From: Acidobacteriota bacterium
GTDB lineage: Bacteria; Acidobacteriota; Terriglobia; UBA7540
Assembly (NCBI GenBank): GCA_021780055.1
Contig: JAJXZM010000198.1
Span: forward strand, 1 to 6,690
Direction: 5' to 3'
Length of the DNA: 6,690 nucleotides
Below the pieces are notes generated by a model. The model ran no database searches. It was not told where the DNA came from and worked only from the letters and a program-made list of their open reading frames with translations. Of the stretch, positions 1-4,500 are shown one piece after another (within the stretch, counting starts at the first letter, position 1; each line of letters begins with the position of its first letter). Both the position numbers and the translations under genes were made by a program.

Positions 1-1
1 A

Positions 2-412
2 ATGCAAATCAATACTTATCTTCTCTTCACCGGCCAATGCGAAGAGGCGTTCAAGTTCTACGAAAAGTTGCTGGGTGGAAAAATCGAAGCAATGATGACC
101 CACGAGGGCACACCGGCCGAGCGCGGGGTGCCGGCCGAGTGGAAAAAGAAGATCCTCCACGCCAGGCTGGTTGTTGGCGATCAGGTGATCATGGCGTCCG
201 ACGCACCTCCGGGCCGCCAGGCGAAGCCGCAGGGATTTTCAGTATCCGTAAGTGTCGATCAACCTGCAGAAGCTGACCGTATCTACAATGGGCTGGCGGA
301 AGATGCCGTTGCGGTAACCATGCCCATCCAGGAAACCTTCTGGGCCAAGCGCTTTGGCATGCTCACCGACCGCTTCGGTATTCCGTGGATGATCAACTGC
401 GAAAAGGAATAG
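2..412 (+). CDS. VOC-family (PhnB-like) protein, glyoxalase/bleomycin-resistance fold
   Basis: A 136-residue protein of the PhnB-like branch of the vicinal oxygen chelate superfamily. These are small cytoplasmic proteins of paired beta-alpha-beta-beta-beta modules, usually dimeric, and most have no known substrate. The N-terminal strand plus helix (INTYLLF at 3-9, then CEEAFKFYEKLLGGK at 13-27) is the typical family opening. A middle strand pair runs through residues 51-67 (ILHARLVVGDQVIMASD), and the closing segment 118-133 (FGMLTDRFGIPWMINC) is the usual PhnB-like ending. The length is normal for the family and the ATG at base 2 fits the family N-terminus, so the gene looks complete, although its ribosome binding site lies outside the window. 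A DGPF-family gene follows 85 bases downstream on the same strand, a common pairing. The family call is firm. A specific reaction (glyoxalase, resistance, methyltransferase-like) cannot be assigned, and the old label of 3-demethylubiquinone methyltransferase should not be transferred. Confidence 0.9.
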   Translation: MQINTYLLFTGQCEEAFKFYEKLLGGKIEAMMTHEGTPAERGVPAEWKKKILHARLVVGDQVIMASDAPPGRQAKPQGFSVSVSVDQPAEADRIYNGLAEDAVAVTMPIQETFWAKRFGMLTDRFGIPWMINCEKE

Positions 413-482
413 CGCGGGCAGGCCAACGGGCTGCGATACGCATTACCGACTCGCCCCAGGCCGGGGCACCAGACCCATCAAT

Positions 483-488
483 GGAGGA
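483..488 (+). promoter_or_regulatory. Shine-Dalgarno site GGAGGA that decides the DGPF gene start
   Basis: GGAGGA ends directly before an in-frame ATG at 489, leaving no spacer, and lies nine bases before the ATG at 498. The second spacing is functional and the first is not. The start at 498 also gives the family's usual MRFMVIVKA beginning. Confidence 0.8.
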
Positions 489-497
489 ATGAACAAA

Positions 498-932
498 ATG
501 CGTTTCATGGTGATTGTAAAGGCCAATAAAGACTCAGAGGGGGGCGTGCTGCCCGACCCGAAGATCTTCGAGTTGATGGGCAGGTACAACGAAGAACTGG
601 TAAAGGCCGGCGTGATGCTGGCGGGCGAAGGTCTGGCCCCTAGTTCCAAGGGCAAGCGGGTCAGGTTTGATGGAAACGAGCGCACGGTGATTGATGGGCC
701 GTTCCCGGAAACCGATCATCTGGTCGCGGGCTTCTGGCTGTGGAAGGCGGGTTCGATGGATGAGGCAGTGGAATGGCTCAAGCGCGCTCCATTCGGCGGC
801 GGAGTCGAGATCGAACTTCGCCAGATCATGGAACTGGCGGACTTCGGACAGCAACTCTCGCCCGAGCTCATCGAGCAGGAAAAGCGCCTGCGAGCACAAG
901 CCGAACAGCTTGCAAAACACTCAAATAAGTGA
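498..932 (+). CDS. DGPF/YCII-related domain protein
   Basis: A 144-residue cytoplasmic protein of the YCII-related (DGPF) family. It begins MRFMVIVKANKDSE and carries the signature IDGPF at residues 65-69, followed by the conserved ETDHLVAGFWLW segment and EIELRQIMELADFG near residue 110. The C-terminal tail, about the last 30 residues, is rich in Glu, Gln, Lys and Arg and is probably helical. Family members adopt a ferredoxin-like dimeric fold, and their biochemical activity is unknown. In many bacteria such genes sit beside ECF sigma factors of the ECF42 (DGPF-associated) type and beside VOC or SRPBCC-fold genes, so the VOC gene just upstream fits that setting. No sigma factor is in this window. 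An ATG at 489 would add three residues but abuts the ribosome binding site. The family assignment is near certain; the role is unknown. Confidence 0.92.
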   Translation: MRFMVIVKANKDSEGGVLPDPKIFELMGRYNEELVKAGVMLAGEGLAPSSKGKRVRFDGNERTVIDGPFPETDHLVAGFWLWKAGSMDEAVEWLKRAPFGGGVEIELRQIMELADFGQQLSPELIEQEKRLRAQAEQLAKHSNK

Positions 933-1074
933 GATGAAGTAACTAGAGCGGGGCTTGTCCTCTCCGAACTTTCCGGGTCATGAACTGGGGATCACAGAAG
1001 AACCCGGCGGCCCTATGGGGTGCAGGATGCGCCTCTGCGCACGCTAATTGGGATCAGCATTTCACGAAATCTGA

Positions 1075-1082
1075 AGAGGAGG
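1075..1082 (+). promoter_or_regulatory. Shine-Dalgarno site AGAGGAGG for the BNR propeller gene
   Basis: AGAGGAGG lies five bases before the ATG at 1088. It is nearly a full match to the anti-Shine-Dalgarno sequence and decides the start against an upstream in-frame ATG at 980, which has no such site. The 155-base leader between 933 and 1087 also holds two modest inverted repeats: CCGGGT (973-978) with ACCCGG (1002-1007), and TGCGC (1028-1032) with GCGCA (1037-1041). Neither is followed by a T run. Confidence 0.85.
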
Positions 1083-1087
1083 CATGC

Positions 1088-2263
1088 ATGAGCGGAGTAC
1101 GGCTGTTGGTGGGGACGGTGAAAGGCGCGTTCATCATTGAATCGGACGGAACGCGCAAGAAATGGAACGTAAGAGGTCCGCATTTTGCCGGCTGGGAGGT
1201 TTACCACATGAAGGGCTCGCCTGTAGATCCCGACCGCGTCTATTGCTCGCAAACAAGCGGCTGGTTCGGGCAAGTGCTTCAGCGCTCAAACGACGGCGGC
1301 AAGACGTGGGAGGCCCCGGGCGGAGGCGTCACCAAGTCGCCGCAGGGGTGGCCGCAAGGCGAAAGCAACCGCTTTGTTTACGATACCTCTTCCGAAACCG
1401 GCAAGCCGCTCACCACGCACCAGTGGTATGACGGCACGCAGCACCCCTGGGAATTCAAGCGAGTCTGGCACCTGGAGCCCTCGCTGTCTGATCCCGACAC
1501 GGTTTACGCCGGGGTGGAAGACGCAGCCATTTTCCGCACAGTTGACGGCGGCTTCACCTGGCAGGAACTTCCCGGGCTTCGCGGCCACGGCACCGGGCCA
1601 AAATGGCAGCCGGGTGCGGGCGGGATGTGCCTGCACACCATCGTGCTGGACCCGACCAACCCTCATCGGATTTTCATTGCCATTTCGGCCGCCGGGGCCT
1701 TTCGCACCGACGACGGCGGCAAGACCTGGAAGCCCATCAACCGCGGTCTGCGCTCTCAATTTCTTCCCGACCAGGACGCCGAAATCGGCCACTGCGTCCA
1801 TCGCATTGCGCACCATGGTGCGCAGCCGAACGTGCTGTTCATGCAGAAACACTGGGACGTGATGCGCAGCGACGACGCGGGCGACAACTGGCACGAGGTC
1901 AGCGGCAACCTGCCCACCGATTTCGGATTCGTCATTGACGTCAACGCAAACGAACCGGAGACGATCTATGTGGTTCCTATCAAGAGCGATTCGGAACACT
2001 ATCCGCTCAAGGGCCGATTGCGCGTCTATCGCAGCCGGACAGGCGGCAATGAATGGGAGCCGCTGACCAAAGGACTGCCGCAGCGCAACTGCTTTGTCAA
2101 CGTGCTGCGCGATTCGATGGCGGTGGACAAGCTTGACCCTTGTGGCGTCTATTTCGGCACCACGGGCGGACAGGTTTACGGCTCGGCCGACGGCGGGGAT
2201 AGCTGGAAAGCCATTGTCCACGACCTCCCACGCGTCCTGTCGGTTGAAACACAGACACTTTGA
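1088..2263 (+). CDS. BNR/Asp-box repeat beta-propeller protein, sialidase-like fold, function unknown
   Basis: A 391-residue protein built from BNR/Asp-box repeats. Six boxes are readable: SNDGGKTW (67-74), TVDGGFTW (151-158), TDDGGKTW (207-214), SDDAGDNW (261-268), a degenerate SRTGGNEW (316-323) lacking the Asp, and SADGGDSW (366-373). Phrases such as DPDTVYAG and DPTNPHRIF precede boxes, as in WD40/YVTN/BNR-like propellers related to the plant photosystem II assembly factor Ycf48. Such boxes sit in turns between beta strands, so a six- or seven-bladed propeller is expected. No signal peptide or membrane segment is seen (it begins [15 protein letters not shown]), so it is probably cytoplasmic. 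I see no sialidase FRIP motif, so true sialidase activity is doubtful despite the frequent database label. Its stop codon overlaps the start of the MoaD-like gene, suggesting that the two products work together. The start at 1088 is chosen for its strong ribosome binding site. Confidence 0.88.
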   Translation: MSGVRLLVGTVKGAFIIESDGTRKKWNVRGPHFAGWEVYHMKGSPVDPDRVYCSQTSGWFGQVLQRSNDGGKTWEAPGGGVTKSPQGWPQGESNRFVYDTSSETGKPLTTHQWYDGTQHPWEFKRVWHLEPSLSDPDTVYAGVEDAAIFRTVDGGFTWQELPGLRGHGTGPKWQPGAGGMCLHTIVLDPTNPHRIFIAISAAGAFRTDDGGKTWKPINRGLRSQFLPDQDAEIGHCVHRIAHHGAQPNVLFMQKHWDVMRSDDAGDNWHEVSGNLPTDFGFVIDVNANEPETIYVVPIKSDSEHYPLKGRLRVYRSRTGGNEWEPLTKGLPQRNCFVNVLRDSMAVDKLDPCGVYFGTTGGQVYGSADGGDSWKAIVHDLPRVLSVETQTL

Positions 2264-2559
2264 TGATTCGAGTCGCACTTCCCTTCCATCTTCGCACCCT
2301 CGCGCAGGTAGATGACGAGATCACGCTTGACGTCGAGGGCGCGGTCACGGTGCGGTCAGTGCTGGACGCGCTGGAGGCAAAATATCCCGTACTACGCGGC
2401 ACCATTCGCGACCATGACACGGGCAGGCGCCGACCGTTCATCCGCTTCTTTGCCTGCGAAGAGGACCTATCGCACGAACCGCCGGACGCTCCGCTGCCCG
2501 ATGCGGTTGTAAGCGGCAAGGAACCTTTTTGCGTGATCGGCGCCATCGCGGGCGGCTAG
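2263..2559 (+). CDS. MoaD/ThiS-family ubiquitin-like sulfur-carrier protein
   Basis: A 98-residue protein with the features of the MoaD/ThiS beta-grasp family. It has an opening strand ([14 protein letters not shown]), a central [15 protein letters not shown] helix region, a [15 protein letters not shown] strand followed by [15 protein letters not shown], and the closing CVIGAIAGG with a free C-terminal Gly-Gly at 97-98. In MoaD, ThiS and archaeal small modifiers, this diglycine is adenylated by an E1-like enzyme and becomes a thiocarboxylate, so this protein could donate sulfur or be conjugated to targets. It is a little longer than classical MoaD (about 80 residues). Its ATG shares one base with the TGA of the propeller gene, and no clear ribosome binding site precedes it, so translation is probably coupled. 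A TTG three bases earlier is possible but less likely. No moaE, moeB, thiF or thiG neighbour is in view, so molybdopterin or thiamine synthesis cannot be claimed. Confidence 0.85.
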   Translation: MIRVALPFHLRTLAQVDDEITLDVEGAVTVRSVLDALEAKYPVLRGTIRDHDTGRRRPFIRFFACEEDLSHEPPDAPLPDAVVSGKEPFCVIGAIAGG

Positions 2560-2569
2560 TGCCGGCTTT

Positions 2570-2586
2570 CCCGGGTCAGAACCGGG
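2570..2586 (+). other. Weak stem-loop in the convergent gap between the MoaD-like gene and truA
   Basis: CCCGG (2570-2574) pairs with CCGGG (2582-2586) around a seven-base loop. It lies 10 bases past the MoaD-like stop codon in the 93-base convergent gap. No T run follows on either strand, so it is at most a weak or Rho-assisted end. I see no canonical terminator in this gap. Confidence 0.25.
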
Positions 2587-2652
2587 CGATGGCCCATTCG
2601 ACTCTTTTGAGGCCTTCGCGCCTTGGCGTGAGGATGCTCTCCCCTTTGGTTA

Positions 2653-3414
2653 TCAGTATTCCACTCTGGCAAGCCACAGCCCGCTTGCGGGAGCCGTTGG
2701 CCCGGCCTTGCTGCGGTCGCGGGCCTGAAGAATTGCGGGAATATCTTCGGGCGACAATTTTCCGCTACCGATTTCAAGCAGAGTCCCCGCGATGTTGCGC
2801 ACCATGTGGTGCAGAAATCCCGAGCCGCGAACTTCGTAAACAATCATCCGCAATTCTTTCCTCAACCTGATCCGCGAATAAAAAATCTGCCGGACGTTTG
2901 AGTCTTCAGCGCTTGCTTTTCCCCGTCGCGCCGGATCGCTGCCGACAAACGACGTGAAATCATGCTCGCCCTCAAGCAGGCGCGCCGCCCGTGCCATTAG
3001 CCGGACATTGAGCGGATACGGATGATGACAAACATATCGCGCCAGGTGCGGCGGGCAGATCGCCCTTTGCAAAATGCGGTACCGGTATGTCTTGGCCCGC
3101 GCGCTATGGCGCGCGTGGAAGTCGGCAGGCGCGTCTTCGGCTTTTCGCACACGGATCGAAGAAGGCAAAACATCGTTCATCGCCTTCACCAGGCTCACGC
3201 AAGGGATCGGGCAGGATGTCTTGAAATTCGCCACCTGCCCTGTTGCGTGAACGCCCGCGTCCGTCCGCCCGGACGCGTAGAGTGTGACGGCAGCGCCAGT
3301 AATCTTTGCAATCCGCGTTTCGAGTATCTCCTGGATGGTCTCCAGGTGAGGTTGCCGTTGCCATCCGTGGAAGCCGGCGCCATCGTACGCGATGGTCAGG
3401 CGAATGTTTCTCAT
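2653..3414 (-). CDS. truA: tRNA pseudouridine synthase A (TruA)
   Basis: A 253-residue cytoplasmic enzyme that converts uridines at positions 38-40 of the tRNA anticodon arm to pseudouridine. The family landmarks are all present and in order: the opening IRLTIAYDGAGFHGWQRQP (4-22); the catalytic motif GRTDAGVHA (49-57) with the nucleophilic Asp at 52; FHARHSA (99-105); AKTYRYRI (107-114), whose Tyr110 matches the conserved active-site tyrosine; then GSGFLHHMVRNIAGTLLEIG and the C-terminal AGPTAPASGLWLARVEY. The length is close to E. coli TruA (270), with nothing missing. The ATG at 3414 fits the family N-terminus. In-frame GTG codons at 3420 and 3435 would add two or seven residues; no start has a convincing Shine-Dalgarno site. 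The gene converges on the MoaD-like gene and diverges from the TolC gene, so it appears to be transcribed alone here. Confidence 0.97.
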   Translation of the reverse strand: MRNIRLTIAYDGAGFHGWQRQPHLETIQEILETRIAKITGAAVTLYASGRTDAGVHATGQVANFKTSCPIPCVSLVKAMNDVLPSSIRVRKAEDAPADFHARHSARAKTYRYRILQRAICPPHLARYVCHHPYPLNVRLMARAARLLEGEHDFTSFVGSDPARRGKASAEDSNVRQIFYSRIRLRKELRMIVYEVRGSGFLHHMVRNIAGTLLEIGSGKLSPEDIPAILQARDRSKAGPTAPASGLWLARVEY

Positions 3415-3461
3415 GCTCACACAGATTATGGCCACTGGCAGCCCCGGCGCAACCCGTCGGC

Positions 3462-3490
3462 CGTTTACGCGTTGGTTACGTGGCCGTCAA
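3462..3490 (-). promoter_or_regulatory. Candidate sigma-70-type promoter for truA
   Basis: Reading the minus strand, TTGACG (3490-3485) is followed after 17 bases by TAAACG (3467-3462). The -35 box is a 5/6 match to consensus and the -10 only 3/6. A start near 3455 would give a leader of about 40 bases before the truA ATG. Spacing and position are good; the -10 is weak. Confidence 0.3.
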
Positions 3491-3605
3491 CAAGTCGCGA
3501 TTTTGTCCAAAATGGCGTTCTTGGTGGATTGCACAATTCACGAACAAGCTATAAGCGACAGAAACTAAGGCGTTTAAAAAATAGTGCATAATTAAACAAT
3601 CTTTA

Positions 3606-3638
3606 CTTGACAGTAATCGAGATTAGTATTACTACTAG
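3606..3638 (+). promoter_or_regulatory. AT-rich patch with a perfect TTGACA and an AGTAAT/ATTACT inverted repeat
   Basis: A perfect -35-like TTGACA (3607-3612) begins an AT-rich segment in otherwise GC-rich DNA. The best-spaced -10 (TACTAC, 3630-3635, 17-base spacer) matches only 3/6. AGTAAT (3612-3617) and ATTACT (3628-3633) form an inverted repeat across the putative spacer, which is where an operator could sit. It could be a promoter reading rightward into the structured part of the intergenic region. Evidence is positional only. Confidence 0.25.
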
Positions 3639-3804
3639 GTAAATACGGAAGACCGGATTTGCCGTGGAGGAGACAAATTGCCGCAGAACGCACAAGCCGG
3701 AAGCAACTGATGTTCTGATGTAAATCTCCTGGATTGGCGCGCCACAGCACATTGGTTTGCCGTATTGCAGGTGGTTTGGCCGGGTCGGGAAATCGGTCAG
3801 GCCA

Positions 3805-3860
3805 ACGAGGCCCCCCTCCCGCGGCGGACGGAACCACAAGTTCCGTCCGCTGCACCTCGT
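3805..3860. repeat. Strong long inverted repeat (14-bp stem, 5-base loop, plus outer 6-bp helix)
   Basis: GCGGCGGACGGAAC (3821-3834) pairs with GTTCCGTCCGCTGC (3840-3853) around the loop CACAA. The inner 11 pairs are perfect and the outer three include one G-T wobble. ACGAGG (3805-3810) then pairs with CCTCGT (3855-3860), leaving a C-rich ten-base bulge (3811-3820) on one side and a single A on the other. CAGG (3798-3801) and CCTG (3861-3864) can extend it further. There is no flanking T run on either strand, so it is not a standard intrinsic terminator. It lies between divergent genes, where neither would need a terminator. It could be a structured RNA element, a repeat-family hairpin (REP-like), or a protein-binding site. 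Confidence 0.85.
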
Positions 3861-4042
3861 CCTGCGCGCGGTAACAGTCCGATGCCGCGTTGCCGCACAT
3901 CGAATTCCAGCCAAATGTGAGTAATCCGCATAAGACATGCTTTTGGAAGCCATGCTGAGGCATGCGCAATCAATTTCGTGAATCCGGCCCGGCGTATGGA
4001 ATGGTCTCTCCGGGTTCCTCAATAAAGCTGTACACGAATCCT

Positions 4043-4063
4043 TCCCCTTGACAGTCTAGGGGA
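4043..4063. repeat. Inverted repeat TCCCCT/AGGGGA enclosing TTGACA
   Basis: TCCCCT (4043-4048) pairs with AGGGGA (4058-4063) around a nine-base loop. A perfect -35-like TTGACA (4048-4053) overlaps the left arm and loop. The matching -10 position (4071-4076, TAAGGT, 17-base spacer) is poor at 3/6. It could be an operator laid over a promoter for a long tolC leader, or chance. Confidence 0.4.
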
Positions 4064-4109
4064 GCGGCGTTAAGGTCTTATTTTGAAGTTCCGACAGGTT
4101 ATGGTCCCC

Positions 4110-4130
4110 TGGCGGCATAAATTGCCGCTG
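4110..4130 (+). other. Small stem-loop upstream of the TolC gene
   Basis: GCGGCA (4112-4117) pairs perfectly with TGCCGC (4123-4128) around TAAAT, and two G-T wobbles extend it to eight pairs. It lies 47 bases after the 4043-4063 repeat and is part of a run of stem-loops. Confidence 0.5.
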
Positions 4131-4145
4131 CCGCGGATCACGCAC

Positions 4146-4189
4146 GCGCATCATGCCGGGTACCGGAGCAGGCGACTCCGGCATAGCGC
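4146..4189 (+). other. Composite stem-loop with three short helices
   Basis: GCGC (4146-4149) pairs with GCGC (4186-4189), ATGC (4153-4156) with GCAT (4181-4184), and CGGAG (4164-4168) with CTCCG (4176-4180) around a seven-base loop. An alternative pairing uses ATGCCGG (4153-4159) with CCGGCAT (4178-4184). The two forms exclude each other, which would suit a switching leader but also occurs by chance in GC-rich DNA. Confidence 0.45.
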
Positions 4190-4303
4190 AAATAAGATGG
4201 AACACGGCGATGAGGCGGTGAAACCATTGCCAGAACAACCCGGCGGATGTTACATTGGGCGTCTAACACTTCACAGACCATTCCTGCTGCGGAGGTTGCC
4301 TGC

Positions 4304-4331
4304 TTGCCCGCGGCAAAGGTGGCTGATCAGC
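4304..4331. other. Adjacent hairpin and 10-bp palindrome in the TolC upstream region
   Basis: TTGCC (4304-4308) pairs with GGCAA (4312-4316) around a three-base loop. Six bases later comes the perfect palindrome GCTGATCAGC (4322-4331). The palindrome is the right size for a dimeric regulator's half-sites, but no second copy was seen in the window. Confidence 0.35.
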
Positions 4332-4421
4332 GCGACTGGAGCGGACAATCACCACACCGACGCACAACGATAACTTGCATTCTGCTCCGGCAATCAGGCG
4401 TGTTCTCCCACCTTTATGAAA

Positions 4422-4451
4422 CTGAATATCCCCAAGATTCGTATTTAAGAT
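4422..4451 (+). promoter_or_regulatory. Weak candidate promoter close to the TolC gene
   Basis: CTGAAT (4422-4427) and TAAGAT (4446-4451) are separated by 18 bases. The -35 matches 3/6 and the -10 4/6. A start near 4458 would give a leader of about 43 bases that keeps the ribosome binding site. The surrounding AT-rich patch (4417-4452) supports a promoter here more than the boxes do. Confidence 0.25.
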
Positions 4452-4482
4452 AGTGGGCATGAGGCACAAGAGGCTCTGTCCC

Positions 4483-4493
4483 GGAGGGAGAGG
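4483..4493 (+). promoter_or_regulatory. Purine-rich ribosome binding site for the TolC gene
   Basis: GGAGGGAGAGG precedes the ATG at 4501 by seven bases, with its best core (GGAGGG) 12 bases away. It lies inside the longer open frame that begins at a GTG at 4453, and so supports starting at 4501, where a clean signal peptide begins. Confidence 0.75.
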
Positions 4494-4500
4494 TTACGAG

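Larger units (their letters stand above)
3415..4500. other. Long divergent intergenic region without a credible protein gene
   Basis: These 1,086 bases separate the starts of truA (leftward) and the TolC gene (rightward). The open frames inside (minus strand 3592-3969 and 3603-4022, plus strand 4083-4373) overlap one another, lack good ribosome binding sites, have erratic composition rich in Cys, His, Arg and Pro, and match no family I recognise. What can be seen is an AT-rich stretch near 3565-3655, a very strong stem-loop at 3821-3853, and several smaller inverted repeats between 4043 and 4331. A 9-mer, CTTGACAGT, occurs at 3606-3614 and again at 4047-4055. I found no tRNA T-loop motif, no recognisable SRP, RNase P or tmRNA signature, and no transposase fragment. 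Divergent regulation, an unrecognised structured RNA, or a decayed gene are all possible. Confidence 0.7.

Noticed and set aside
980..1087. N-terminal 36-residue extension of the BNR propeller from an ATG at 980
   Set aside because: The ATG at 1088 has a near-perfect Shine-Dalgarno site at the right distance, and the extension has no family-like sequence and no ribosome binding site.
1088..2263. True sialidase function for the BNR protein
   Set aside because: Asp boxes alone occur in many propellers; no FRIP motif or signal peptide is seen.
1286..2278. 330-residue open frame on the minus strand opposite the propeller gene
   Set aside because: It is antisense to a clearly coding frame with six Asp boxes; long antisense frames are common in GC-rich genes, and its Val/Ala/Arg-rich sequence matches nothing known to me.
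3668..3730. AGGAGA/TCTCCT inverted repeat with a 51-base loop
   Set aside because: Six pairs across such a long loop is weak, and no inner helices support it.
3936..3965. Three copies of CATGC at 3936, 3951 and 3961
   Set aside because: Five-base repeats with uneven spacing (15 and 10 bases) are within chance and do not form an array.
3592..4022. Two overlapping minus-strand open frames (3592-3969 and 3603-4022)
   Set aside because: They overlap in different frames, start at TTG codons or internal ATGs without convincing ribosome binding sites, run through the strong hairpin, and have no recognisable domain. A short unknown protein or decayed gene is not fully excluded.
4083..4453. Plus-strand open frames at 4083-4373 and 4247-4453
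   Set aside because: Their composition is rich in Arg, His and Pro with no domain, and they run through several inverted repeats with no good ribosome binding site.
4453..4500. GTG start adding 16 residues to the TolC protein
   Set aside because: It would bury the ribosome binding site and put a charged stretch in front of an otherwise standard signal peptide.
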